A stretch of DNA of 64,000 nucleotides, from NCBI GenBank assembly GCA_021307315.1, contig JAJSPD010000014.1, positions 248,001 through 312,000 on the forward strand. The letters run 5' to 3'. Origin of the DNA: Bisporella sp. PMI_857 (lineage: Eukaryota; Ascomycota; Leotiomycetes; Helotiales; Helotiaceae). Numbering within the stretch: the stretch's first letter is position 1; every line of letters begins with the position of its first letter. The notes beneath the pieces are model-generated. The model saw only the letters and a list, made by a program, of their open reading frames with translations. It was not told the DNA's origin and ran no database searches. The position numbers and the translations under genes were made by a program. This document shows, in pieces, positions 1 to 10,907 of this stretch.

Positions 1-386
1 TGGCTGGCTGAGTGGGGAGTGTATTTTCGTCACGTGGTCGCTGGCTCGCCGAACATTGATCCAACAGTCGGATGCAGGGCCTGCTCAAGACTGGGCTAAT
101 GCAGTGGCTGGCGGAGCTGTAGAGAAGTGAGAGATGACGTTGTATACCTCAGAATTTACTGTGGCAGGGACAAGTAGGCAGTGATGCTCTCCTCTGGTTT
201 GGCCTCCCTGGACAGATGCCCTCCGATGCTTCTAATGGCCTTGCATTATAAGAGCCATTGAATTTCCCTGCATTTTCATTTCTGTTTCAGTATGCAGCTA
301 TGTTCTTCTCTTGATCTTATCTCCATCCAGAATTTCGATCACAGTTTATTCTATTAAGTCTTAAAACCCATATATCAGAATTCAAT
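1..386. other. Upstream region of the first gene
   Basis: No coding potential is evident. A TATA-like stretch (cattataag) lies near 243-251, about 140 bp before the ATG at 387, followed by a pyrimidine-rich stretch from about 275. This is compatible with a promoter and 5' UTR for the gene at 387, but no specific regulatory site was recognised. Confidence 0.35.
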
Positions 387-1941
387 ATGGCTGCCGCTCC
401 TGTTCCTCTCCCCGGCAGGTTTTTTGCAGCACAAGCAAATCTATATGGGCTTGGTCATCGTCCTGCTCCAGCTGCACCTCCCCCGTACATACCTATGGCA
501 CCCGTTCCTGGTTATCTCGGGCCACCAGTACATGTGGATGGTGCAGCATTAGCAACTGTTGCAAACGCAGCCATGGTGACGACAATTTTCGTCAACAGAC
601 TTATTCAAGTCGACCCTCAATTCGCCCGCCAGTCCACGCTGGACTTTATAGATGCCGTTTCCTGGCGCGCCGACGTCCTATTTCCCAACACGTTTGTCGC
701 TTTCTTCTACTCAAACAACCCACTGAACCCGGCCCTGGTCGCAAGAGCAAGAGTGGCTATGAGAAATCTTCAAATGGCGATAGCCCACGCTCGACATCTA
801 GCCCTCCGCGCCCAACAAGGAATACTAGTGCCCCCATTTATCGCTGGTGTGGTTGCCACTGCTGCACTAATCGCAGCAAATCTGCAGCCGCCAGCAGGTT
901 TCATGAACGGAGGCGGGTTCATGCCTCCCTTGGCCGGGCCAGCGAACCTGATGTTTCAAGGCCTGCCGCAGTTGCCCGTAAACTACAATCAGGTACCCTT
1001 GGATTCGCCTCTTGAGCTTCTTTATCAGACCATTGCCGAGGGCGCCTTGGCTGCTGCCGCTGTAGGGGCTGCACTAAATGTGCTTTATGGTATGTAATAT
1101 CTCCCTGATCTACACTTATCGGTTTTCGGCCTTTGGCAGATCACTTCTTTCCAAAAATCCATCCGTAAATGGTGGAAGATATAGAGCTGGTTATTTCGAA
1201 GCTATATTGGAATGGACTCTCCAGTCTCTAGTTTCCAAAAAATGTATACCAGTAGGCTAACTACGTTTACCATCTTTAGATGCAGCTTTTACAGCAATGA
1301 CAAGTACGGTATTCCCAAGGCTTCATAATGGCCATTCAAAGGTAGCCATGCTCTGTATTGGTACTGCTGGAATACTTGCACCAGGTGGAGCAGGCGTACG
1401 CGCAGTGGCGACCACAAACATTGAAGCACTCGAAACTTTCGATGACTTCCATATATTTCTGCTCAGGAATCGGCGTGATGGCCTAGCCAATCCTTACCGC
1501 GATTCTATAGTCAATCTCTCGTCATGGTTGAAAACGGGACGATCAAATGGTCAGGTCGGCGTTGTAAGAACATTTAACGCCTGGAATGCAAGTATCAATA
1601 TCGGGGTAGCCGCTGCAGACGCTGCAGTGCAGGCGGCATGGACGAACCACTGTACCGTGGCCCCGGGACCATGGAACATTGCGCCGCCTCTCCACCGTCT
1701 AAGCCGAGTGAATGTCCTCGGTCTCGCCTTTAACTGCGGGGCACAACATAACATTCATCTAGGCGGGATCCACAACGCGAAGAGATCGCGTTGCACAAGG
1801 TGCCGCACTATCTATCATTATCCTCATATGGCTGCTCTACTAGCTGAGCCTGCTCAGTATAGTAACCAAGTGTTTTCGAATTTTTATAGTTGTGCCGAGG
1901 TGACAATGTGGCAGAAATTGACAAATCGTGGAATACCATGA
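387..1941 (+). CDS. Hypothetical protein, 449 aa, two exons
   Basis: I do not recognise this protein. Exon 1 is 387-1089 and exon 2 is 1295-1941. The donor gtatgt at 1090 and the acceptor ttacag ending at 1294 leave phase 1 on one side and two bases on the other, so the frame closes into a 449-aa product. An alternative acceptor ending at 1285 also keeps frame and would add three residues. The N-terminal 60 residues are rich in Ala and Pro, the middle is Ala-rich and looks helical, and the last 100 residues hold a cluster of Cys and His: FNCGAQHN, then HLGGIH, then RCTRCRTIYHYPH. That spacing could form a zinc-binding knuckle, but this is inference. No signal peptide is obvious. Confidence 0.6.
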
Positions 1942-2916
1942 TGTGGAAGACATGATGAAATATCTGTTCGGTTTTGAAAGGGAGTGATTGGCACACCGAA
2001 ACCAATTGAATTAGTGCGTGACTTTTTGGATATTAGTAAATTATACGCCGTAGAAATTATCTTAGTGATTAATCTATAAAGTTTTGTAAGTTCTCTGGGG
2101 GAAATTAACCATTTGAAATTTTGAACTAATTGTGACTAATAGACTAAAGACAAAACTTAGTAAATTTTTTTATTAAACTGTTTACTACAATAACAAGATC
2201 TAATGACACATAAACCCCTAAACCCATAAATAAAATGCGATCTAGGGCTGGCTGAGTTTATAACCCTCCTTATTTAGTACAACATTAACTGAGGAGCCTC
2301 TGTTTGTTTGTTGGCTGAATAATCGGTTCCTGCACTTGGCCAGGATTACTGACGGGTGTGTGGCTTTCCCCATCCCTCTATCTTCCCAACGTTCCATGCT
2401 TATCCCGAGCGGTTGATCACAACCCATCACATACGGCTATGTTGTATTGCATTTATGATGTGGCCGTTATGTTACATTTGCCAGCTGGCTAGGCTGGGCT
2501 AGGAGATTAACGCTTGACTTTTTGCATTATGATATGTTTACGCAATTACAATTTCCTGGCTACCTTGATCCTTTATGGCATTCTTATGGAGCACCTTCAT
2601 TGCAGAATAACACCAAGTCGCTTGTGGATGAGGTCGTGAATGTTACGTAAAGCAAGAAAAGTTATCTTCAGGTCCGGCGTAATTAACGCCTGTTGCGTGT
2701 CCTTAATACTTATTACTAGCATATTCAGCTCTTTTAAAGGTTTCTGATTCAACACCTTCAATTATTTCGACAATCATCTTCTCTAAGCATTTGACGTGGC
2801 GTATATGACCTAGCACAGGAAACAAGACCCGATCCAGAATCACACATCAAGACGCTTTGACAAGTTCAAAATTAGCATCACATGCCGACTTTTAGAGGTA
2901 TTCTTGTTTCTCAGCG
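1942..2916. other. Intergenic, AT-rich
   Basis: This stretch lies between the hypothetical protein and the 3' end of the leftward MACPF-like gene. It is AT-rich around 2040-2240 and contains only short ORFs without recognisable content. I see no RNA gene or repeat with clear boundaries. Confidence 0.5.
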
Positions 2917-4096
2917 CTATAATGAGCGTTTTGCAGGATACCAGGGTGATGAGATTGCAGAAATCACGTGTGGAAGATATAAGGATGCGTTTCTCCGAAT
3001 TAAAATTTGTTGCTCACACCTCGGTATATCTGTGGAACCCATATTATATAATATCTCTATCCACCCCCAGGAAACATACTGTCGCACTGTAGAGAATGGC
3101 ATAAGGATGATACTTACCACTAAGCCAGACTTACAAATTCTTTCACAGTCGGCCCAACTCAACAGTATCCCTTCCTCGAGTTTCAACTGCTGCATTTTTG
3201 CCTCTACTCTCCCCTGCAAGTTCTCTCCAAGCGAGGAAAGATTTAAGCACATCTCTCTCACATCCCTTATATTGGTTCTAGTCGCGCTCGACAGTTTAAC
3301 ATAGCTGTTACTAAGTGTATCAAACCCCGTTACCGAATAGCTCGCGTGCGCATCGACCGTTTGCGAGACATTCTCCCATTTTTTACTCTTGTCAAACCAG
3401 AGAACATGCACTTTGAGGGTGACCGCTAGTATCTCCGTTGTTACTTTCGAATCGCTGGACTGGGAGAGCAACACCGACGTGTCGCCTCCTAAATTGAATC
3501 CTGCAACGTAGAAGTCGCCATAAATAGCTCGGAAGCGAGGGAAGCCGCCCATGATTTTCAGGTCAGCTAGCGCAGTATTTGAAAATGGGATTGGTTGCGA
3601 AAAGATGATGGTCCCTCTATGGTAGGATGTTTTCAGGGACGTCTTAAGTGCCTGTTGTTCATTTTAGGACAGCTCGGTTTTAGTCGGGTCGGGAATGTCA
3701 GAGACTTACATCATTATTCTCAAGTACATCTTTGTCATAGGAGCCAGTTACACTGGCATTGAGGAATGGGCATCCAACAGTAACGCCTAGGCTGACACTC
3801 ATGTGATCGTTACTGGTCCCCGACGACGTAGTAGACGTAGAGGCATAACTAGCTGTGCCCCCATCCTTAGTGTAGAGAAACCGCGCTTGGCACAATGAAG
3901 CAGGATCAAAGGCATTGGTCTTCAAGAAAGGATTGATCGTATGGGATAGGGCTGATTCGAAAGAAGTACCTAGAGGAAGGGGTTCGGCTGTCCAGGGGAG
4001 GATTATAGGATACCCTGATTTAGCCTGCCGAGAGACGGTAGGCCTGGAGAGATCGCTTTCGTCACTCATCTTTAACTGCTTCTCACCCGATAACAT
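2917..4096 (-). CDS. MACPF-like protein, about 357 aa
   Basis: Leftward gene, exons approximately 4096-3710, 3651-3135 and 3086-2917. The first intron (3709-3652, GTAAGT...CAG) is clear and in phase. The second (3134-3087, 48 bp, in frame) is likely but optional, and a further GTATGT...CAG intron near 3079 would shorten the C-terminus, so the last 60 residues are uncertain. The second in-frame ATG (4069) is an equally good start. The product has a Ser/Thr-rich strand region and then the motif YGDFYVAGFNLGG, which fits the membrane-attack-complex/perforin signature (aromatic-G-x-x-aromatic...G-G). No signal peptide is evident. Family members form ring-shaped membrane pores, and a role in defence or competition is inference. 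It lies head-to-head with the related gene starting at 4574. Confidence 0.6.
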
Positions 4097-4573
4097 AATG
4101 AGGAGAAAAGGGGCCTCGTTTCAACAGTCCTGAGCGGTGACATTTTTGTAGTTTACGCTGGGCTCCAAGAACAGTCAGTCAGCCAAAGTTGAAATCGCAT
4201 TGACACTAATAACTGTTGTTACCCAGTCCTCAAAATTGCCAAGGTCAGCTTACAATATAGTAGGTGACCATAGGTATTCGACACACACTGTAATGCGGGC
4301 AGTAACGCTACCCAACCCCGCAATAAGGTTGTATTGAATTAGCTTCAGCTCGCTTATCCAAGCCACCCCCTTGGCTTCGGATTACTTCAGCCAGCCTAGA
4401 TCATCCAACACCATGAATGTAGTACTATTGAGACAGTAAAATTATACTCTTCAGCTTGCCATAAAAATTTAGTAAACTGATTATAATGTGGCCCCTTAAC
4501 TACATAGGAAGTCTCTGGGATCCTAAAAGTATTCATCTCTCAACCTAAAACATCAACGCATTAAGCCCTCAAA
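4097..4573. promoter_or_regulatory. Shared divergent promoter region of two MACPF-like genes
   Basis: This 477-bp gap separates the start codons of two diverging genes that both encode MACPF-like proteins. The arrangement would allow co-expression from one intergenic control region. I found no convincing operator or repeat inside it. Confidence 0.45.
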
Positions 4574-7337
4574 ATGGCTCTTCTTGTTGCACCATATAAC
4601 AATTCCATGAGAATTGGTACGTCCCCCTTTATTGACTCTAACTATTATGCTGATTTTTAACAGGGCAAGGGTGATTATTCCGGGCACCTTTTCCAAACTT
4701 GACATTGACAAAAGTAGATTCAATTCATATACACAAAAAATCTGCATTGACAATGCTGTTGTCGTCGATCCAGCACTTGCTGCGCAAACGGCGAATCCAA
4801 CTGGCAAGAATCAAAGCTCGCAGGTACATTTCCATTCCGTAATGGTTATACGTCTATATACCTACTCAATTCTTAGATCGTGTCTTACTCGTCGCGTTTT
4901 GTCGACAAATTAAGCGATGTAACAGATGCGATGAATATAGCGGGTTCCTTGTCAATCAAATACGGAGCCATTGGCGGGTCCGGGTCTGGGGCTTATATCG
5001 ATTCAGACAAATTCAGTAGGTCAAATCATTCACGATCGCAAACAAGAGTTTTAGAATATTTGCTAACCTTAAGAGTGAAGAGGATAGCGATTTAAACTTT
5101 TTCATCTCAGTCAAGGTCGTCAATCAAACAATCAATATGAAGGACGCACTTATATTCAAGTCTATTAAAGACCTTCCAGCTGCCAAATTTACAGACACAT
5201 TCGGTGACTCTTTCATCTCAGGTTAGGATCTACAACATTTGTTGAAGAAAGCTAATCCCTAGTAGGATTCCTTGAAGGCGGTGAATTTAACGCTCTTGTT
5301 AGCATGAAAGTTCTAAATAAGGAAAAGATTACTGATATTAAAGCATCGTAAGCCTTTCATCACTCTCATTAGGATAATATCTAAATATAATGCCACAGTG
5401 CTCATGTTGCATTAACTGTGGGTGCGGGATCAATCGAAGCCGACGCTAAAGTAGAAGTGGCAAAGTCAAATCTGCAGAATAATACAGAAACAACTATCTC
5501 AGTCAGTTGGGCAGGTGGAGGGAAACTGAAAGACGGTACGTCTAATTTGAAATTAATGTGATGAATTCAAAGCATCTATGGGCCACTAATAGAGTTTTTT
5601 TTTAGAGAACGTGCTCTGGGATGTTGATTCCCTCACCGCAGTCGCCTCAAGATTCCCTGAAAGGGTTGCTGAGACGCCTCAGCGTACATAGTTAGTATCC
5701 TGAAACGTCTTTATTTCAATGGCCAATAGTTAGCCATTACAAAAACTAATCTAGCCAGTGCCATTCTTACAAAGTACACAGCCTTGCGTAGCTTTGTGGA
5801 GCAAGCTGGGAACTTTACCCCTCTGGATTACGAGAATGCCGGAGTATATACATCAGCTTTGCTTGATGCGTATATGGACTACAAGAACATTTGGAAATTA
5901 ATTCAGGTTGCATCGTGGGAGGTTGACAACAAGTTAGCAGTTTTACTGCCACCAGCCGCAAAGCCGACAGATGGGTCAGAGCCATATTCGACCACACTTG
6001 AAGGCCTTGACCGTGCCAGGAGAGATTGCCGCTTTCAGATGATTAGCATTGTGCAAGAAGTGAGAAACAGATAGAACTTATTTGAGAGAAGTCCCCTGCT
6101 GATTTGCATTAATCATAGGTCGATGAGATCACACAGAATCCAAAACTTGCTGTTGACCCAAAAAGACCCTCACCATATATAAGTCCCATTGTGTTCAAGC
6201 AGCTTATACCAGTAAGAAACTTCTATTCTTTTGTCACTGCGACTGAGGAAATATTCTGACGCATTTTAGATCGCTAAAGGACCAGATCCTCCAGCTGTTC
6301 CCTTGCCAGAGCTAGCAACTCCTGCACCGACTACATCTACGGCTCCGCCTTCCGATGCCGCCGACCCATCCTCAACCGCACCTGTCAGTAACTCTGGAAT
6401 ATGTGTTTGGAGCTACCAAGGTTCTGCAAGACTGATCTATCAAGACTCTACGGGCGAGATCCGAGAGGCCTGCAGCAGCACGCAATGGAAACCTACCGCT
6501 CTAAACGTTAACCCCAAAGCCAAAATGAGCACTCCATTAGCAATATGCAACTGGGGTAATGAAGTAAGTTATCTGCACTCCTCGCTTTTGCTCTTCTCAC
6601 ATTCTTAGGCCCGCCTCTACTATATATCTAGCTCCAATGTATTAACCGAGCACTGCTTCTCCAACGGTGACTGGGTTGCTAGCTCAACGCACCAATTCGA
6701 TCAAATCAAGCTACACGCTCAATCAAACCTCGCCATATACTTTCGTGATTCTCCTATGACCATCCATGTTTACTTCCAAGACCCGGACAACCGCATTCGC
6801 GTACTTCAGTACGCCAATGGCTGGGGCCCCAGTCCGCGTGCCATTGCCACGGGTCTACCCGGAACAGGACTTGCTGCTCCATACGCAGGCGCATCCGTGC
6901 GAGTAATGCTTCGCTGGCCTGATGGTCGACTTTCATGGGTAGTAAGTGACGATGGAGGTGTGACGTATGGTAACAACCCTACGCTGAGCGAGTCGGATGT
7001 ACTAAAGGCGGACTCGCCGCTGGCGGGTGGCGCGTGGCAGCGCAGTCCGCGAGGGACCGCAGCTGGGCCGTTAGATCAAATTAGGGCCTTCTATTTGAAA
7101 CTCGATGGTTCGGTGGGTACCTATGTTATTGATGATAGGATAGGGAAGAATGCAAGCTGGGGCGCAGGTCCTGCCACCGATAACTCAAATGGAAGGATGG
7201 CATACCTAGCTTGGATGGCTGGGGGTGTCCTCAAGCAGAGGCTGTACTTGCAAAAGGCTTCAAGGGAAATCATGGAATATAGCATTGAAGGGCAAGATAG
7301 TAACTGGAGTCCGGGCACAATGCTACCCATTGTTTAA
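4574..7337 (+). CDS. MACPF-like protein with C-terminal fucose-lectin-like propeller, 718 aa
   Basis: Twelve exons close exactly in frame: 4574-4616, 4664-4670, 4718-4823, 4877-5015, 5081-5221, 5266-5347, 5399-5535, 5606-5690, 5759-6059, 6119-6211, 6270-6563, 6609-7337 (2157 nt). The second exon is only 7 nt and is needed to keep the frame. The N-terminal half has a glycine/serine-rich strand segment (LSIKYGAIGGSGSG) and the motif FGDSFISGFLEGGEF, matching the MACPF signature. A Pro/Thr/Ser-rich linker (about 6300-6390) leads into roughly 300 residues with repeated W-x-G and S-x-G-x-I/V blades, resembling the fungal fucose-specific lectin family (AAL/AFL type, six-bladed propeller). There is no signal peptide. 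The likely role is a carbohydrate-targeted pore-forming protein. The domain calls come from motif reading, not a profile search. Confidence 0.7.
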
Positions 7338-8876
7338 GGGATGCAGCAGGCCTAGACTGCACAACTCACACAACAGATTTTGAGGGAGTCATGCGCTAGA
7401 TAGGAGATTGGTCTACTCAGTTTGAGGTGAAATTTCATTTAAATAGTGCGTTTATGCCGTTGTTATAGGTAGTATTATGTTTTAGAGAGAGTTTAATAAT
7501 TAGCGGGATAAAGCCACTTTATAATATCTATTCATAAATGCAAAATTGATATATTGAGTCTTATTAAATTAAATTCTATTATAGCGATTAACCAGCTTCC
7601 TGCCCGGATTTCCTAATGGTATATTTGCCTTTGTTTTCGTAACGCCCCTCCTCGATATAGTGCCACTTTCGTTTACTTGGTTGTAGCCATCGTGTAAATT
7701 TCTAGACTCACTTTTAATTGCACTCTTCTCACCTGTGTCGCAATGTTAATATCTAGCCCCTGTGCATTCAGTAGGACAAACATAGGGGCATGTTCAGTTA
7801 GCTGGTTGTTGGTAGTCAGTGGGATAAATTTTTTAGTTAGCCACATGCAGATCCAGCAGACTCATAAAATTTTCAATTATAACGAGGTGGTTATACGCTT
7901 CGGAAGTTAGACGTTAAACTCGAATTCCGTCTCGCTAGCTTCATATAGTCACATGACACCAGAAAACATTACACTTAGAGATCTTCCACATGTGGCACTT
8001 GTGACGCGATCATATTTTTGCGTCGATAGTCTACTCATTTCTGCGGCCTAGGAATGTATTGGGATCTGTTCAGATTGGAGTCAGAGAGCGCTCTGACATA
8101 GCGTATGAAAAGTTGGATACATAGAGGCTCGATGTATGTGGTATCCATGTTAATCTTGCATGAGTCCGGGTGATCAGAAGTTTGGGTAATTAATGGATTC
8201 AGAGGTAATTGTGATGGAATGTTGTTTTCAAGATTGACACAGTTAAAGCATGGCAAATGTGATAATGGTAAAGATACTGATGACGAAATCTATTCCGGAT
8301 TGTACTTGAAGAGCAGTGCGATGGGAAGAGTTGGGATTTTCAACGGTGGTGAAGATCATCTTGCTTTGGTGTGCTAGTAGATAGAATATGCATTTACAAC
8401 AATTCTCAAATTACCCACTCACTTTAGATTTGAGTATGTATTGTATGATTTTACCACGGTACTACAATATATATAAAAGCAAATGAGACTTAGCTTGCCA
8501 TTTACAACATTACCTGTTGTGTTACATTAATGTATAGGTAAAGGCAGTACTTCTCCTGTAGTCTTCCTACATCTTACCAATCCCCAATAAAGCGCCCTAG
8601 AGGCATTATATTGCAATAAACGTCAATATTACACACGATACCTGAGGAAGTCCAATACGTCAGAGATCATCTAACTCTATATTGAAAACGTTGTAAATGA
8701 TAATTGTTTCACGTGCGCACTCTAGAAGTTAGAAAGTGCTAGTATCTTGGCTTTATTTTGTTCTCTCTGGTTATTACCACCAGTTACTATCATAAAAAAA
8801 AAAATTGTAGATATGTGGTTCCATAACGTGAAATCTTCCTAATGAGACTTTGGTAGATATTTAATATAGGCTATGT
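7338..8876. other. Intergenic, AT-rich
   Basis: About 1.5 kb lies between the converging 3' ends of the MACPF-lectin gene and the E2/F-box gene. It contains only short ORFs with no recognisable content and A/T tracts such as 8794-8804. I see no gene here. Confidence 0.5.
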
Positions 8877-10907
8877 TCAACGTCGTCCACGGGCGATGCC
8901 CCCTGGACCACCGCGTCCACCGCGTCGACCACCCTTACCACCTCTACCAACCCCATTCAGCCGCTCAGGGTACCAAGCACGCTTCGGGATCCTATCAAAG
9001 CTCATCCACTCCGTTGGGCTCCCCTGATCAATAGAAGGCTCCTTCAAGCGACGAAGTGTCAGCGCCTGCGGCTGGGAAAGGTACCACTTTGTATATCCCT
9101 TGCTCATACTGTCTCGGATACACTGCTGCAAAAAGTTGGTCCATCGCACATCACCGGGATATGCCTGTTCAGGATGTTTAGACATGGACATCTCCGTGAG
9201 GAAATCTCGGAAATTGTCGACTTGATGAATGCGCTTGATAGAATTGGCCAGCATCTTAGCACTGCCACGAGGCGGGGCTCCATGACGCTGGAATGCTTCA
9301 TCGCGGAGTTGAGTTAAACTCTTTCGTTTTCCATCCTTATCTGGTCTGCCTAGAGCGGTCTTTCGAAAGAGGTTGAGGAACATGAGAAGGCGGTAGGATA
9401 CAATGCTGGCTGCGAATGTCTTTTGTAAGCGATATCTAGAGCCAGGATTTTTTTCAAAGTAAGCGAGCTCTGCCATTCCAGCACCGGCTTTGTCTAATGT
9501 CCAGAACACATTCCGCGTGATGGCTTCTCGTATAATTGTGTTCATATTCTGTTCAGTGAGCTGAACTTCGGAGATCAACGAGAACACAAGAAGGTGACCA
9601 AGATTGGAGATGTCTTTTTTTGAGGTGTTGCCCGCCAAAAAGTCTCGCATGATCATGTTCGCATATTGAACGACGGAATTATCAGTGGTGGCAAGGCACA
9701 GGAGAAGGTGATAAATATGAAAGTAAGACTCTATAGCCTTCTCAGAGGCATGGGTCAATGTGCCCTTGACTGTCTCGTCATCTCCATAACCATAAACGTA
9801 ATCGTCACCTTCAGATGCCCCGAAGCTCGTTCCTGCGTCGTTGAGCCTGACCACGATATTGTTCATGAAGTCGCAGAGCACCTTGACTCGGTCAGTGTCA
9901 TTGTGCCCTCCCGATATCGCTAAGCTGGCCAAAGATATATATGCATCCTTCTCAACTTTTCTCCAATGCCCATGCGAGATTGGCAATGGCAGCCAGTGGC
10001 TGAATTGAACACCCTGAGTAGATCTGCGGATACGTGCCCCGTATGCCTCTTGTGAAAGAAGGTCAAACTCAGAACTATAAGTTGGCCTCCTAAACTGAGT
10101 ATGGTCACCAGCTTGAGGAACAGCGACTCCGACGCCAAGCTTCACCTCCTTGTAATCCTTTTTGAAACAAAAACATTGAAGTTCCCGCGTACGAATGATG
10201 TCGTAGCCCGTAATGAGAGAACCGATTCTTGTCCAAGACTCAGCAAAATGCATCAGGTCCTCTGTATCTAAATGGTCACAGATGTCGAGAAGGATCTCAT
10301 TAGCCAAGTTGCTCTCTTGAATTGGAGACCTCCACTTTCCGTTCGTTGGTATCTGGTACAGAGGACGAAAGTCTGAGCTCTGTCCGTTGGTGCTTTTTGT
10401 GACGTTCAATGCGGTTATATTTGTACGGGAGTGGACTGCAGAAGGAGGATTATCGTAGCCGAATCGACATGCTAAACAACGATATTCTTGGTTGGGACCT
10501 AGCTGATGCTGGTGGCGTTGACGATATTCTTCCAGATTGACGCTATATTGACCACCAGATTGCATAATACTCGAGCTGCTGAAAAAGCTGAGCAACTGAA
10601 TTGCGATGCTCTTCAATGTATAGGCTGAAGTATATCCTTTCTCGGTATTGAGAATAGATGCACAGATATAGCTACCGAATATGTTGGGATGGAGGACTTG
10701 AGAATTCATGCGTATCCTTGGAGCTGCGAGAGGGTAGTTGCTTGGTAGCTCGACGCTAAGATGCATTCGCCCGTATGAATCTGCTGTAAGAATGAGGCAA
10801 GCATAAGTCATATCTTGATCACTGAAGTGCAGCTCGATATTGGGATATGGCTGTGTTTGAAGTTCGGCAATATCCGCCAAAAGACGTTGGCGAAGGGAGT
10901 TTGCCAT
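8877..10907 (-). CDS. E2-like (UBC fold) and F-box-like fusion protein, 676 aa
   Basis: Single-exon gene. Residues 1 to about 115 read as a ubiquitin-conjugating enzyme core: an N-terminal helix, PSNYPLAAP, the HPN triad at residues 73-75 and a candidate catalytic Cys82 in SYICASIL. This is the right spacing for an active E2. A CLAC pair follows at 144-147, then residues about 199-235 (LANEILLDICDHLDTEDLM) look like an F-box helix bundle. The middle 300 residues are helical and unassigned. The C-terminus (about 652-676) is a run of RG/RGG repeats, as in RNA-binding or methylated tails. Uniting an E2 and a substrate-adaptor-like module in one chain suggests a self-contained ubiquitin-transfer factor. 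That function is inference. Confidence 0.75.
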   Translation of the reverse strand: MANSLRQRLLADIAELQTQPYPNIELHFSDQDMTYACLILTADSYGRMHLSVELPSNYPLAAPRIRMNSQVLHPNIFGSYICASILNTEKGYTSAYTLKSIAIQLLSFFSSSSIMQSGGQYSVNLEEYRQRHQHQLGPNQEYRCLACRFGYDNPPSAVHSRTNITALNVTKSTNGQSSDFRPLYQIPTNGKWRSPIQESNLANEILLDICDHLDTEDLMHFAESWTRIGSLITGYDIIRTRELQCFCFKKDYKEVKLGVGVAVPQAGDHTQFRRPTYSSEFDLLSQEAYGARIRRSTQGVQFSHWLPLPISHGHWRKVEKDAYISLASLAISGGHNDTDRVKVLCDFMNNIVVRLNDAGTSFGASEGDDYVYGYGDDETVKGTLTHASEKAIESYFHIYHLLLCLATTDNSVVQYANMIMRDFLAGNTSKKDISNLGHLLVFSLISEVQLTEQNMNTIIREAITRNVFWTLDKAGAGMAELAYFEKNPGSRYRLQKTFAASIVSYRLLMFLNLFRKTALGRPDKDGKRKSLTQLRDEAFQRHGAPPRGSAKMLANSIKRIHQVDNFRDFLTEMSMSKHPEQAYPGDVRWTNFLQQCIRDSMSKGYTKWYLSQPQALTLRRLKEPSIDQGSPTEWMSFDRIPKRAWYPERLNGVGRGGKGGRRGGRGGPGGIARGRR

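Noticed and set aside
1..12. The window begins TGGCTGG and ends CCAGCCA, an apparent terminal inverted repeat
   Set aside because: The match is only a few bases and window edges are arbitrary.
2882..3304. Rightward 140-codon ORF opposite the MACPF-like exon
   Set aside because: It is the antisense shadow of the leftward gene, which has the recognisable motif and introns.
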